NCBI GenBank assembly: GCA_907163375.1 | Contig: CAJQUW010014300.1 | Coordinates: 124,001 to 188,000, forward strand | Source of the DNA: Prostheceraeus crozeri | Taxonomy: Eukaryota; Platyhelminthes; Polycladida; Euryleptidae | Reading direction: 5' to 3' | DNA length: 64,000 nt | Part shown: piece after piece, positions 35,992 to 47,132 of the stretch | Numbering within the stretch: position 1 is the first letter of the stretch | Layout: each line of letters begins with the position of its first letter | The notes under the pieces: model-generated | Databases searched by the model: none | Seen by the model: only the letters and a program-made list of their open reading frames with translations | What the model was told of the DNA's origin: nothing | Position numbers and translations under genes: made by a program

Positions 35992-37669
35992 CAGAGATGG
36001 AAACTGGCGACCGGACAGGACCGGCCTGTGTTTCAGGCCGGTACAGGCCGGCTTTTACTTTTTTAAGTAATCAGCAAAGTTATCACTAAGCAAGAGATTT
36101 CTCTGTTTGAGGAACGTCTTTTGATCACTCAGCTAAGCCAATTTAACTTTACTATTATTTGATTTACTAGTTTACATCTTTCAGCAGATTGGAAATGATT
36201 TTGGCTAACAATTGCATTTATGTTGATTTTGAAAATACCTACAGTCAAACCTCGTTTAATCGGACTGGTATAATTCCGAAAAGAAACATCTTCTCTCCTC
36301 TCTCTTATTGACTACCTACATAATTATTCATTAAGATCCGGATTATTACGGATCATGATGGGCAGTTAATTAAGACTCCCGCTGAATCATTTATTTAAAA
36401 TCCGGCATTCCAACTACGTGTAGTCCTACATGTAAATGTTATTGTGTGTCAATGGGCAACGATGAACAAATACGGGACCAAAAGTTAGTTCAAGAAGTTG
36501 GCTAACTGTGCCGTGTACTTATCATATCAATTTTTCGGATAATCAATTCTGTTCTCTATTCCTATCAGTGAAACGCATTTGTACAAAGAGTCCCTTATAA
36601 ACATCATTTCTGCCTTCTCGTCCCATTAACGAGCCTTGTATCTAAGGCCTATAAGTGAAAATATTATTTCGCGCAGAACATTTGTCTGTTGGCCAAGGCG
36701 TAGATAATCCTGGATCATGACGGCCTACTTTGATTTGGAGTAATGTTGAAAGGATAAAAATATTAGTATCATCAGCATTTTAGTGACTTGCTACTGGCAT
36801 AGAAAAGCTAGTGCAAAGGACCGATACATATATTTTAAGACAAAGTAACAGTTAAAATGAGAACACAAGGCCTTTCGTCCGCTCGAAGTCGTGTGTTGAC
36901 GCGGAACTAGTGTTAATCAAGGACAATAACATGGACGGTAAGTGGACAGCAATCAATGCTATTGCCATGGCAATCCAAGGCCAATCACAAACTGCTTCTT
37001 GAAGCACACAGTTCAGGAGCAATCGCTTGAATGGCCAGAGCCTCCCAGAGCCCTTTGGAAGGGAGGAGTGCTCCTCCTCGATCCAAGTCTTTGCCCGAGA
37101 GCTCTATTGCTCGCCATTTAGGTCTACTTGCTAACGGATTTAACCTCTCAGGTGTCAAAGAGCTTTTCAAGATTTTGTGTAGATCCGATGTCAGAGGTGT
37201 GCATTGTTTCATGGAGGCTCTGGCCATTCAAGCGATTGCTCCTGAACTGTGTGCTTCAAGAAGCAGTTTGTGATTGGCCTTGGATTGCCATGGCAATAGC
37301 ATTGATTGCTGTCCACTTACCGTCCATGTTATTGTCCTTGTCTCACTTTGCAAGTTACTAAGTTTTGTTCCTGTGATTAACACCAGTTCCGCGTCAACAC
37401 ACGACTTCGAGCGGACGAAAGGCCTTGTGTTCTCATTTTAACTGTTACTTTGTCTTAAAATGTATGAATCGGTACTTTGCACTTGCTTTTCTATACAAAT
37501 TATGCAGCGGGTCACATTTCTTCAAGGACTTGCTACCGGTGCGAAACTGGCCCGTAGTGGGATTGTTGGAGGTTGCCGGACCGGTCCGGCCTGAGGTTGT
37601 ACTGTTGCCGGACAGTTGCCGGCCGCCGGACAGGACCGGTCCGAAAATCTCGACCGGTTTCCATCTCTG
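35992..37669. mobile_element. hAT element, non-autonomous, 1.68 kb, with long hairpin
   Basis: The element begins CAGAGATGGAAACTGGCGAC and ends with the reverse complement of CAGAGATGGAAACCGGTCGA. It is flanked on both sides by TGTTGTAT, an exact 8-bp target duplication. The subterminal regions carry clusters of CCGGACAGGACCGG, GGCCGG and related words in opposite orientation, far richer in GC than the surroundings. Its middle is a long inverted repeat (listed separately). No transposase frame was seen, so it depends on another hAT. Confidence 0.92.
36799..37496. repeat. Long near-identical inverted repeat
   Basis: The left arm (36799-37045) and right arm (37213-37496) are reverse complements over about 240 bp with very few differences. 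The right arm has about 36 extra bp, around CTTGCAAGTTACTAAG-type sequence near 37340-37375. The spacer is 167 bp. Because the arms mirror each other, open frames on opposite strands read the same peptide (EALAIQAIAPELCASRSSL), which is symmetry rather than a gene. A transcript through it would form a very stable double-stranded stem. Confidence 0.92.
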
Positions 37670-37677
37670 TGTTGTAT

Positions 37678-38842
37678 CTTTAACCCTATTTCTTGCTTTT
37701 ATCAGCATCATCAAACAGCAACCATTCGAATATATTCGCCGCGAAATGATGTTCTGGAAGTGTGAGAACTTATGAAGGGGAAGAAAGCCGGCTTGAAGAT
37801 ATTCAAAGTTTTCATTTTATTTGGAAATGATCCAAAATGCTGATTGAATACTCCATTAGCCCTACTAAAATCTTAAGGAATAAGTACCCCTATTTTGTTA
37901 TTCAAATTATTCGAAGGATTATGCGCGATGCACATGGTAGACGTATGATAGACGTTCTTGATATGATGCGTAGAATCATTCCCAGTTATAACATACCTGG
38001 AAGCTGTATTCTTATCGCTTCAAAGTAAATAGTTGTTATTGTATTTTCTCTAATTTAATCCGCAGGCTAAGTAACTCCACTTGAGGCTGGGTTCTATTTA
38101 GGAGCAGGCTGCACGGTAACAAATTTTAGAGTTTGCGTTTTAGCTGCCTAGATTTTTAATGAAAAAATGCAGATTCCGGTATTCTAGGTAGCGGAAGAAA
38201 TAGGAAAGAAGGATGAATGCGATATTGCGATCAAAAAGATGCAATATTTGCGAGAAGTAGAATCAGAAGCTTATCTTGTATGACGCCATCGACAATATTG
38301 CTTTCACAAATAGTTTTATATCGATTAATTTTTCATACAAAAACATTTTATAATAATACATAAAAATATTTTTAATAATTTTTTACATACACATTAGTTG
38401 AGCGATTACTGATTCCATCATTCCTGAACATTTTTGCTATGAAATGGAATCCATACTATAGATAGCAATGAAAATAAATTTCTTAAAGAAGCAGTTATGT
38501 TCTATAATGCATGAAGGAAGCACTCCGGGCAAATATATAATTACTTGAAGCCTGTAGCTGGGCCAACTGTTGAACTATTGACAGCCATTGTGGACAAAAT
38601 AAAGACGTCAGATTTTGAATGATGATAATGAAGTTCGCAAATTATATACCGCAATATGCTCGTCATAAATCTCACATCTGATAAGCTTACATGTAAGTGC
38701 AAGCTTTATTTGAGGGTGCATTGTAGGCTATGATATTCTTTTCAATTCATGGGCTGTTTGCATTTGGGGTGGGATGTATTCGAGAAGTGTTCTTTTCGAG
38801 AAAATATGGGATTCAGTGAATATGAAATAAATAAGGGATAAG
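37678..38842. other. Stretch with no recognised gene
   Basis: Short frames, including one of 63 codons at 37837-38028, have no recognised match. The sequence is AT-rich. Confidence 0.45.
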
Positions 38843-39060
38843 TATAGAATAGAATAGAATAGAAATATATTTTCCACCAATACAAAATCTGTACAAGGAT
38901 CGTTACATTTACATATACTCGTAGATAAATACAGATATATACATTTATTACTTTTACAAAATACTAAATATAATACAAATACAGATAAATGTAGAGGTGG
39001 GCGGGGCCAGGGCACTGTGGGACAGTAGGAACCTAGCCCCGCTAACAAAAGTTCAGATTA
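38843..39060 (-). repeat. 3' end of a LINE or SINE with ATTCT tail
   Basis: The minus strand runs from CTGTCCCACAGTGCCCTGGC through GTATTGGTGGAAAATATAT to a tail of TTCTATTCTATTCTATTC (38843-38864 on the plus strand). A non-coding stretch ending in a short pentanucleotide tail is typical of non-LTR retroposon 3' ends. No reverse transcriptase was recognised next to it, so it is a severely 5'-truncated copy or a SINE. Confidence 0.6.
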
Positions 39061-40494
39061 AAATTACTCACACATCGCGACACACACATTATCACTCACA
39101 CGTGAATAAAGAAAACTGTCAAAATTGAGACCTTTAAAGAAATGCATTTCAAATACGTCTAAAATTTTAATCTTATTTTGGTCAAATCGCAAAATAAAGC
39201 AAATCCGTAAATAATTGCGTAAAATTTTGAGAAGACACTAAAATCAAAATGTAAGGTCACTGTAGCCCCTGCCCCGGTATAGATACAGTCCGTTTGATTT
39301 AAATGTAACACATGGTTTGAAAGGACGGCAGTCGATTAAATTTTGACAAATTTTAGATCATCCATTATCTCTATACTTTCATATTATAATAAATAAATAA
39401 GCTTCTAACATCAAACTGCTCAGTGATATGAAGACAAAGATTGACTATTGTCTATATTGAAATCGACAACCACTGTAATGAAATATTTGATAACATCAAT
39501 AACTAGAGTTTCAAACTCGCAGTTCAATATGAGATTCAAGGCGCAGTTCATTACTAAAATGAAGATTTTGCATCATCATAAATGCAAAATGTTTGCGTTA
39601 TTTATCGACTATTGAATGAAATGCAAATAGACAGCCATGAAGTTTATGATAGTAACATAATCGCTTAAAAATCTTCACTTCCGTGAAATTTTTTGGCATA
39701 ATTGCTAAGTGTCTTATGCGCAGTTTTCTGATCAACTTCACAGGCAAGTGCGTAAATTCATGCTGACTTAACGAAGATGTGAATTCGACAAGTCTCAGTT
39801 GTCTGACGTAAAATTTACAGAGAAGTCTGAATTCACTTTATGGAAATATGCCTCTTTATACAAAACTTTCCAGAGTAAAAAATTAATCGAAAAAAATAAT
39901 AAATAATAATCGATTCCTGTCACAAATAAATCTGTGAGACCTAAACTCAATGTAACTCCATACACACATTTGCCCAATAATGAAACATCCTCCTTCCTAT
40001 ACATGTCAACAATCACGGCCCAACACGCAGGCCATGGATAGACGACCTACACTCTTTTAGTTGTGGATCTAACTGTCACATGTATGGATGCGTTTATGCG
40101 CAGTCGATGGCTAAAATGAATATTTAGTGAAATGAAGTGGGCTGTTGAAGGATTCGCAGATTCAGAATTGCTTGCATATGCTGGATACTTTTCTCCTAAC
40201 GTGTTCTTTGACTCTTGCATGAAGTGGGCAGATGTTTCTGTCAATCATGCATTTTAACTCAATCTCGCAGGTTACGTTGCTAGCATATTTCTATTTTTAA
40301 TGCTGTATTTCTAGCATTACTATTTCAATTTTGTTCTTCATAGAGACAGAAATAAAAAGTATCTGAAGATAATGGACATTTCTAGCTGCAGGATCACTTA
40401 CTACTTTTAGACAAGTGCATTTCTGTGAAGTTTTCAGAGTAGTCGTTTTGCTGAAGACTTATGACTGGAAATTTTGTTTCTGAAGATGGTTTTA
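39061..40494. other. Stretch with no recognised gene
   Basis: AT-rich, with short frames only. Nothing supports a gene or complete element. Confidence 0.45.
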
Positions 40495-41821
40495 CACCTT
40501 TTCCATTTCAAGTATAAGAATGCGACATTCAATCGTTAATTATCTCAAATCAAAGATAAAACTGTGGTTTGATTTGAGATTATTCATTAATGAACTGAGA
40601 TGTAAGATTACTTCGCAGATTTACCTCAATTCAATTATAGAATTATCAAAACGATAATAAATAAACTAAAATCAAATGTAGATGCTTGATCTTTCTGAAA
40701 GAAAATTGACTGCATCCCGGTTGCTGCGGTGCATTATTCGCTGACATACAAATGCTGATACTTTTAGTTTTTAGGATATACCTTGCTGTTGTCGAAAATG
40801 CTTTCTTTACATTTGAGCTCAATAAATTTCATTAAGCTCATTTAGTTTTCAATCCAACATGCTGTTTAGATTCAACGGACATCTTTTTATTCATTTATAC
40901 CTGTACATGTGCATGCACCTCTCATATCCTGCATCCATCTATCTTTCATCCTTATTTCTATCTCGCACAAAACAGCAAAAAATAATCCAAATGTTCTTGT
41001 ATTTATAAAAACGATGTGAAGTATTAATTTATCATCATTGTGCATCATCATAGTGGCTATTCGTTGTTGATGGGTCTGCTGTAGCAGGTAGTGCCTTGTC
41101 TCCGCCATCAGTTTCTTGAACTCCGCTTTCCATATGCTGAATGCACCTTCACAAATATTCAGAAACGGCGAATATGCCGGCTGGAACCGGTAGGAGTGAC
41201 CTGCCTGAAGGATAGCGTCTGAGGCAACGTTGTAAAACGGCACATTGTCGAAGATGAAAACCACTGAACCCTGTGCCAGCAACTCAGCATTTATTTGCGC
41301 CAAAGTGAACTCAGGATGCTCTTCAGTGATGGACACTATGGCGTCCTCCATCTCATTGTCCAAACGAACATTCCTAGCTCCACCTCGAGGACGATCAACA
41401 GTCCTATGCTCACGGTATCGTCGAACAATCGCATATGTAGTTCCATGCGCGATGCCCAGCTGTCTAGGCGTCTCAAAATAGTCTTCATTACGCTCATATG
41501 CAGCAGCAATTCTCTGTTTGTCTACCAAGGAGATGCGATTTCTTGGCATATTAGAAAAATTATCAGTCGACATGCGGAGCTAAATTGGCTTTTGTAGAGA
41601 TATCTATCAATGAATTGCGAATATTATTCATGAATTGAGACATGCGACTTCACTTGTCTCTGTCGTCAACAATTAAACAATAGAAATGAGAAATTGTATA
41701 CTTGAAATGAGATTCATGACAGCAGAAATTAGCAATTGAATGCCTGAATTGAAGAACTATTGTTGATCTGAGTAATCTTAACATTGAATTTAGCGATTCG
41801 ATACATGAACTGGAAAAGGTG
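40495..41821 (-). mobile_element. IS630-like/Tc1-mariner element, 1.33 kb
   Basis: The ends are CACCTTTTCCATTTCAAGTA and the reverse complement of CACCTTTTCCAGTTCATGTA, flanked by TA on both sides, the target of the Tc1-mariner-IS630 superfamily. It contains one transposase-derived frame on the minus strand. Regions just inside the ends are rich in TTGAATTGA and TCTCAAATC words, some in palindromes (for example around 40545-40590). Confidence 0.88.
40887..41573 (-). CDS. IS630-like transposase with internal deletion (228 aa)
   Basis: The N-terminus has a helix-turn-helix of the type MPRNRISLVDKQRIAAAYER then HGTTYAIVRRYREHRTVDRP. It continues GGARNVRLDNEMEDAIVSIT and HPEFTLAQINAELLAQ. It then jumps to GSVVFIFDNVPFYNVASDA and QPAYSPFLNICEGAFSIWKA. 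The second catalytic Asp (FDN) and the Glu (NICE) are seen with 32 residues between them. The stretch with the first catalytic Asp, roughly 80 to 100 residues, is absent, although the frame stays open across the junction. The product would bind DNA but could not catalyse transposition. It might act as a repressor of its family, which is inference. Confidence 0.75.
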   Translation of the reverse strand: MSTDNFSNMPRNRISLVDKQRIAAAYERNEDYFETPRQLGIAHGTTYAIVRRYREHRTVDRPRGGARNVRLDNEMEDAIVSITEEHPEFTLAQINAELLAQGSVVFIFDNVPFYNVASDAILQAGHSYRFQPAYSPFLNICEGAFSIWKAEFKKLMAETRHYLLQQTHQQRIATMMMHNDDKLILHIVFINTRTFGLFFAVLCEIEIRMKDRWMQDMRGACTCTGINE

Positions 41822-42234
41822 TATATTGCGCTACATTATTTAATGGGTGCGTCTCCCCTAAAGGAGAAGATCGTTTGCAAATCAGTAATCCAACGATTTC
41901 ATGTACTGATTGTTCTATCGCAAGCCAAGCAACATAAACTGCTCGCAGTGGAAAAAAGTGCATGAATCAACAGCTAAAAATTAATTAAGCGATTTCTTGC
42001 AGAATAAATGGAAACAGCCACAAAAAACCATGGCGAATATCTCTGAATACCATCATGGCGAAAAAACATCGAGCTTTTATATACTCTGTAGTGTTTTAGT
42101 TGCATCATAATGCAATTTCGGTCGTGATAGCATGTTTTTCTCACTTTCTCTAATGATGCCGACTGATTATTAAACTCATTAAATGACGTGCGACTTCAGT
42201 TTGACAAAAATATATTTCGGAAAATGCCTTGAGG

Positions 42235-43007
42235 CAGGAATACGGAGTCGGAGTCCCGGAGTCCTATCATTTTTGCCTGGAGTCGGAGTCCTATCAAATG
42301 ATAGGAGTCCGGCCTATAACTAGACCCGAAATATAATGCAAACAAACTATTTATTCTCGTGCATATAGCTGTAACTGTCTTGATATCAACTTTCTCCGTC
42401 AAACAAAAGTACAGAGACAGCAGTGCATGCAAAGCTTGAAATAGTTGAGGGAATGACCTGTGATAGTGAAAAAGGATAGTCTTTTCACTCGGTGATTCAG
42501 TAGAGAAGACAAGCCTTCCTAGCCTCGATCACATCTACGCGCCAAAGGTAACATCAGAGACAAAAAAATGAAATACTAGTTTGTTTGAGAACATTATCCT
42601 CTTGCCCTCACGTTAATCGTGTGTGATGGGTCCTCTAAATCGCACATTAAAATCGAAAGTGTACTCATTTTTTTGAGAAGGATTGGGGTTTTCCTGCCTG
42701 TTAGAGACTGGAGAAAAACCGTGTGAAGCACACATCAAGAAGATGGGAGGAGCCGTGTCGCATGTATCTGACTGAAAGCGACATTTGATGAACTTTCATC
42801 GAAATTATTGATAGTTGATACAGCAATGATCCCTAAAAATAGGTTCAGGTAAGCATATAATGATCTATTATGTAGGTTACCAGCTAATTTTTCAAAAAAT
42901 TAGGCTTCATATATTGGCCACCCGGAGTCGCAGTCCTATCAAAAGCCGGAGTCCTATCAACCCTCGGAGTCGTAGTCCTATCAAAATGATAGGATTCCGC
43001 ATCCCTG
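42235..43007. mobile_element. hAT MITE of 773 bp, complete (copy B)
   Basis: The termini are CAGGAATACGGAGTCGGAGT on the left and, reversed, CAGGGATGCGGAATCCTATC on the right. Exact 8-bp duplications CCTTGAGG lie on both sides. Both ends are built from GGAGTCGGAGTCCTATCA words and their reverse complements, probably transposase-binding repeats. The core has no coding frame. Related copies lie at 8921-9221 and, split by inserts, at 56865-63578. Confidence 0.92.
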
Positions 43008-43015
43008 CCTTGAGG

Positions 43016-44436
43016 TAGTGCGAGGGTCTAGAGATTGACCGTGTGAAATTTCGTTTGTCAATGTGGGTTGATTCATAAAAGGCGCTGCTACAACTGAATG
43101 TACTAACCTACTCTGTACACGGCAGGAGTAGATATCGACAACGACAACACATAAAAATGTGGCATAATAATAGCATGGCACGCTTGCGATGCTCGTGATA
43201 TTTTAATCAGATAGTAAATTCAACCTCGTCATCATCTGTGTGCTACCTTAAACTTTTGAAGATTTTTAGCTTCAGTGAACTTGGAGTTGTTCTGATTTGA
43301 AGGAACTATATAGAATCAACCTTACATCATTTGAAGAATATCTTAGATCGTCAATTTTATTGAAGGACTGGAAAATTGCTTTCTTATAATTATCCAACAA
43401 GCATCCGGGATTAAGCTCATTGTTTTCATGATTATGGTCGTGCTACAGCAGGAAGTTTGACTTACAATTGGTGCAAAGTCGACATGGTGGTGACATTTAT
43501 CAATAAACGGTTTTTACGGTCATCCTCCCTCTTCCTTCTTTCAAAATTATCAGACCCTGAAAAGTGACAGGTCAATTATTACATTTATGAAGGCTTGAAA
43601 TAAGTTGGAGGAACTTGAAAAGAAAGAAACTAAATCTGAAATGATAGAATCTTTTTTTGTTTGATTTGGATAAATCTGCTTCGTTTGAGCAGAAGAAGTC
43701 CACGAAGCGAAACTGATAGCAAATTGATATATCTATTAACGCGCGAAATAGCATGAATCTGAAAAGTCATGAATCATAATTTCATTCAATATTTGTTTGT
43801 ACTTTGCAATGCAAACTTGCATATGGCCGTGCAACTCTCTTTGTGCCACATGGCTCATGTACCCATTACTTTCATTTGGTGTATTAGTCAATACAAACAA
43901 TACTTGCCGCAAATTCCTAGTCATGATATGAAGCTGAATTATAATCAATTGCAAGCATATAGGACCAACTGGAACATTTCGATCGCGGTTCTCCTAGCCT
44001 CAATCAAGATAAGTGTCCGTAGTGGGTAAGAGTTTATTTATTTATTTTTTTCATTTTATTTTATTTGCTGTTTATCTGTCTTAAATAAAGGTGATGATAT
44101 AGGCTTTATCTTTTTTGCCGAATTGTGTATTTTCTAACTTTGGAAATTTCTCTTTTCTTCATCACACCTAGAAGCTTCTTGCTTTGACTCCTAGCCCCTT
44201 TTTTGTCTAGCTATGTATAAATCCCTTTGCAGAATCTGAAAATTTAAGCACAGAAATTACTTGACAGACGCAGCGTTTTGCCCTACAATGGCAATGACTT
44301 CAACTGTCCAAACGTTTCAGGGCTTCTTTCTGTAATTACACGTTTTTATGAGGGATGCTCTTATTTTCCCTGCCTTCAACTTTGAATCTCTGATCCAATG
44401 GCGGACAGCAAAGAACAGATACTGATAACACAACAG
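43016..44436. other. Stretch with no recognised gene
   Basis: AT-rich. The only repeat-like piece is at 44236-44320 (see the short repeat pair). No coding frame was supported. Confidence 0.45.
44238..44320 (+). repeat. Short dispersed repeat, copy 1 (SINE-like)
   Basis: AATTTAAGCACAGAAATTAC, followed by GACGCAGCGTTTTGCCCTAC and, further on, TGTCCAAACG, matches a second copy at 46848-46930 with about 70 to 75 percent identity by eye. No pol III boxes were recognised, so the SINE label is tentative. Confidence 0.4.
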
Positions 44437-45190
44437 TATACAGTGCGCGACTAAATAAAGAAAACCACTACGAATTTCCTATATTTTTACATATTAATGA
44501 AAAATAAGCCATTATTCAGGGTACATTTATATTACCATGTTCAAAAAAAATCTCAGTGTTACTTCAGGATCATCAAAAATCATTTGAAGCCGTCAATATT
44601 TAATTTAACCACCATTTGATTTACATATAGCCTGTTCAATACGCCTAGGTATGGAAAGAATCAAATTCTGGCATATTTGAGTAAGTTCGTCATTGTTATT
44701 CTAAACTTTCAAAAAGTTTGAAATCAGTTCTTGTTTTGATGAATATTTCTGAATTCTCGGACGTTCTTTTACTATGGCCCATAGGTTTTCTATAAAGTTT
44801 AGATCCGGAGATGCGGGAGGCCAGTGCAGTTTTAGCACTCTGTCCGGGCTATTATGTGGTCATGCTTTTCGTTTTGCAGCTACGGGAGATGCCACGTGGT
44901 GGAATAGAATACAAATTCGGCCATGTCCATCGATGAAATTGTCAAGAATAGAGTTTGGCAGCAGCTGGATGAGTGGTATCCAGGTGGCAATGGCATTTAT
45001 CAACAGGATAATGCATCCTGCCACGTGAGTCGTGTTTCTCTCAATGTTCTGTCTGAATTGAGCATCACCGTACTGGACTGGCCTCCCGCTTCTCCGGATC
45101 TAAACCCTATTGAAAGTTTATGGGGCATAGTAAAACAACGTCCGAGAATTCAGAAATATTCATCAAATCAAGAACTGCTTTCAAACTTTT

Positions 45191-45191
<1 letters not shown>
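44437..45191. mobile_element. Tc1 remnant present as an inverted pair of 3' ends
   Basis: Following TA, a terminus CAGTGCGCGACTAAATAAAG opens a minus-strand Tc1 3' end that runs to about 44826. A plus-strand Tc1 C-terminus (about 44920-45191) faces it: RVWQQLDEWYPGGNGIYQQD, then NASCHVSRVSLNVLSE, then SPDLNPIESLWGIVKQRP. The catalytic Asp and Glu are 34 residues apart (DD34E). About 110 to 130 bp are shared in inverse orientation (44700-44826 and 45068-45190), each covering SPDLNPIESLWG to SNQELLSNF or its variant. The 5' two thirds of the transposase are missing. Confidence 0.8.

Positions 45192-45221
<30 letters not shown>
45192..45221. repeat. AG microsatellite
   Basis: Fifteen uninterrupted AG units follow directly on the Tc1 C-terminal coding piece. 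They make artificial Ser-Leu and Arg-Glu runs in the frames that cross them. Confidence 0.95.
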
Positions 45222-45223
<2 letters not shown>

Positions 45224-47129
45224 AGCTCGCCAACACCGTTTGGGACAGGCGGACACCTTTTGATCGAAATGTTCTTGTCCCCGAGTCCTAAGCTTGCACA
45301 TTTTATAACTGGTGTCTCTTGGCATCGTCCGCTTCCATGTGTTGTCTTACCATTTGCTTTGTCTATGCCGCTTCTATGACTCTCCATAAGGACTCCACAC
45401 ACACAGTTACCAAAAACAACATTTAACCAATAAGAAGGAAGGCCTGCTATAGAAAATAATAATCAAATAATCATAATCAAGTCATAATCACAGCTATTTA
45501 AAATACTGCAATGACATGTTTGCACTCATAAAGAGATAAGAAGTCAAAGTAAAGTATTTGTCTGAGAAAAGTAAAGACTATATTAAGATTCAGAATTATA
45601 ACATGTTTCAAATGACATATTGACTCTTTATTAGTTAAATTGTTAAATTGTGGACGTTGATTTGCATGACTTTTCATTGACCTTATACCAGAATAGGTAG
45701 CTTGATAATAATTTCTAGACTTAAAACTTTAGGTTTATGGAAGCGTCTTTTGAATCTCAAACATTGAGACAGATCTCAAATCCTGAGTCCTGGAAAGCAT
45801 ATATTTTCATGAACTAAAACTCAGTAAATTCTATAATCTACGTTAATTTTCAGAAAGCAATAATATAATTTTTACAAGTGAATGATGCTTATAACTTCCA
45901 AAGTTTTCGCTGTACGCAATGATTGCCAGTAGACTTCAAAGCTATTTGTAAAGAAGTATATGCAGACTTCTACGCATATTCGTCACTCAAGCTCATGCAA
46001 GCTCATACAAGTAAAGGATTGCAAAAGACTTTGAGTGCTGAAATGTTTGACTAAGTATTTTATCAGCTTTGAGACTGCTAAATTTTGACCAACTTGCCTT
46101 TTGCGTTCAAAACTGATAGAATATTCACAAACGTTGCAAAATAAAATATTATCACCGGCTCGCAGACAAGAAAATGCTTTAGGATACTTCTTCGCCTTTT
46201 GCGCTGGGGATTCAATATGACCACATGACATTTTAGATTGAGGAGCTTTCGAATCGGCTGTCTACATTGAAACTAGTTAATTTGCGCTTTCAAGACTTAG
46301 AGATTCGTACATGTTCAAAGTGGTTGTACTCAACTTTGTCATTAATTTCAGGCATTCAAGTAATGTAGACGCTTGATGCGGTCCAGCAAAAACGTGACTG
46401 TAAGATTGAAGAAGATAATTCCTCGTTACATCTATCTAATCTAGAACAAGCTTAACCGCAATTATGGTTCAAATTGTAGGTTCTATAGTATGAGTTGGTT
46501 GGATTCTTGTAAGCTATTTGTTGGACTAGAATCGTTCTTCATCGTAAGTTCGATTGGTGTAAAAAGATTTTTTAGCTTCATGATTGATGTTCAAAAACAG
46601 TTTGAGTATGCATGTCTGCATAAGAAATACATTTATACTAAAAAAAGCATCTGTTTTATGCATTTATGCAAAATAATGCATAAATTTCGGGCCAAGATTA
46701 TTAACAGCTGCTTAAAATTGATCATTAAGTTCTTATAATGTTGATCACGATTTGTGTTACAGTCATCTTGGTTTCTTTATAGGTAGTCATTTTGCGTGCA
46801 TAATATGCTAGATAGATCTAGAAAAGAACGATGTCCTCAGACTTGAACAATTTAAGCACGAAGTTTCCTTGGCAGTCGTAGACGCTGCGTTTCGCCCTAC
46901 AAGGCTCGTCAGTGCGGCTCGGAATTGCCCAAACTAGCTTAAAATATCTAGAATGGCTGAACAAGGCGAAGGACTCCACAACAGGCTGCCATGCGCTTGT
47001 TTATCCTGGCTTTGCCGTGCGGCTGATAATCATAACTGGCACTCTGCAATCTTTATGATAGATAGATATAGTATCTACCATTTTGTTGAGTGTTGAGTCT
47101 TCATTGCTATAGTCAGTGCAGCGGGTGGA
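45222..47129. other. Stretch with no recognised gene
   Basis: AT-rich, with short frames only. Copy 2 of the short repeat lies at 46848-46930. A somewhat GC-richer stretch at 46880-47030 has no recognised content beyond that. Confidence 0.45.
46848..46930 (+). repeat. Short dispersed repeat, copy 2 (SINE-like)
   Basis: AATTTAAGCACGAAGTTTCC, then AGACGCTGCGTTTCGCCCTA, then ATTGCCCAAAC match copy 1 at 44238-44320, in the same orientation and about 2.6 kb away. Confidence 0.4.
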
Positions 47130-47132
47130 TTA

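Noticed and set aside
36241-36262. CAGTCAAACCTCGTTTAATC resembling a pogo/Tigger terminus after TA
   Set aside because: No matching opposite end or transposase piece was found inside the hAT element; it may be chance or a solo end.
36985-37273. Two overlapping frames on opposite strands with the same C-terminal peptide
   Set aside because: They are the two arms of the inverted repeat read in mirror image; no protein family is recognised and symmetry explains the match.
45107-45402. Ser-Leu repeat peptides on the minus strand
   Set aside because: They are translations of the AG microsatellite at 45192-45221.
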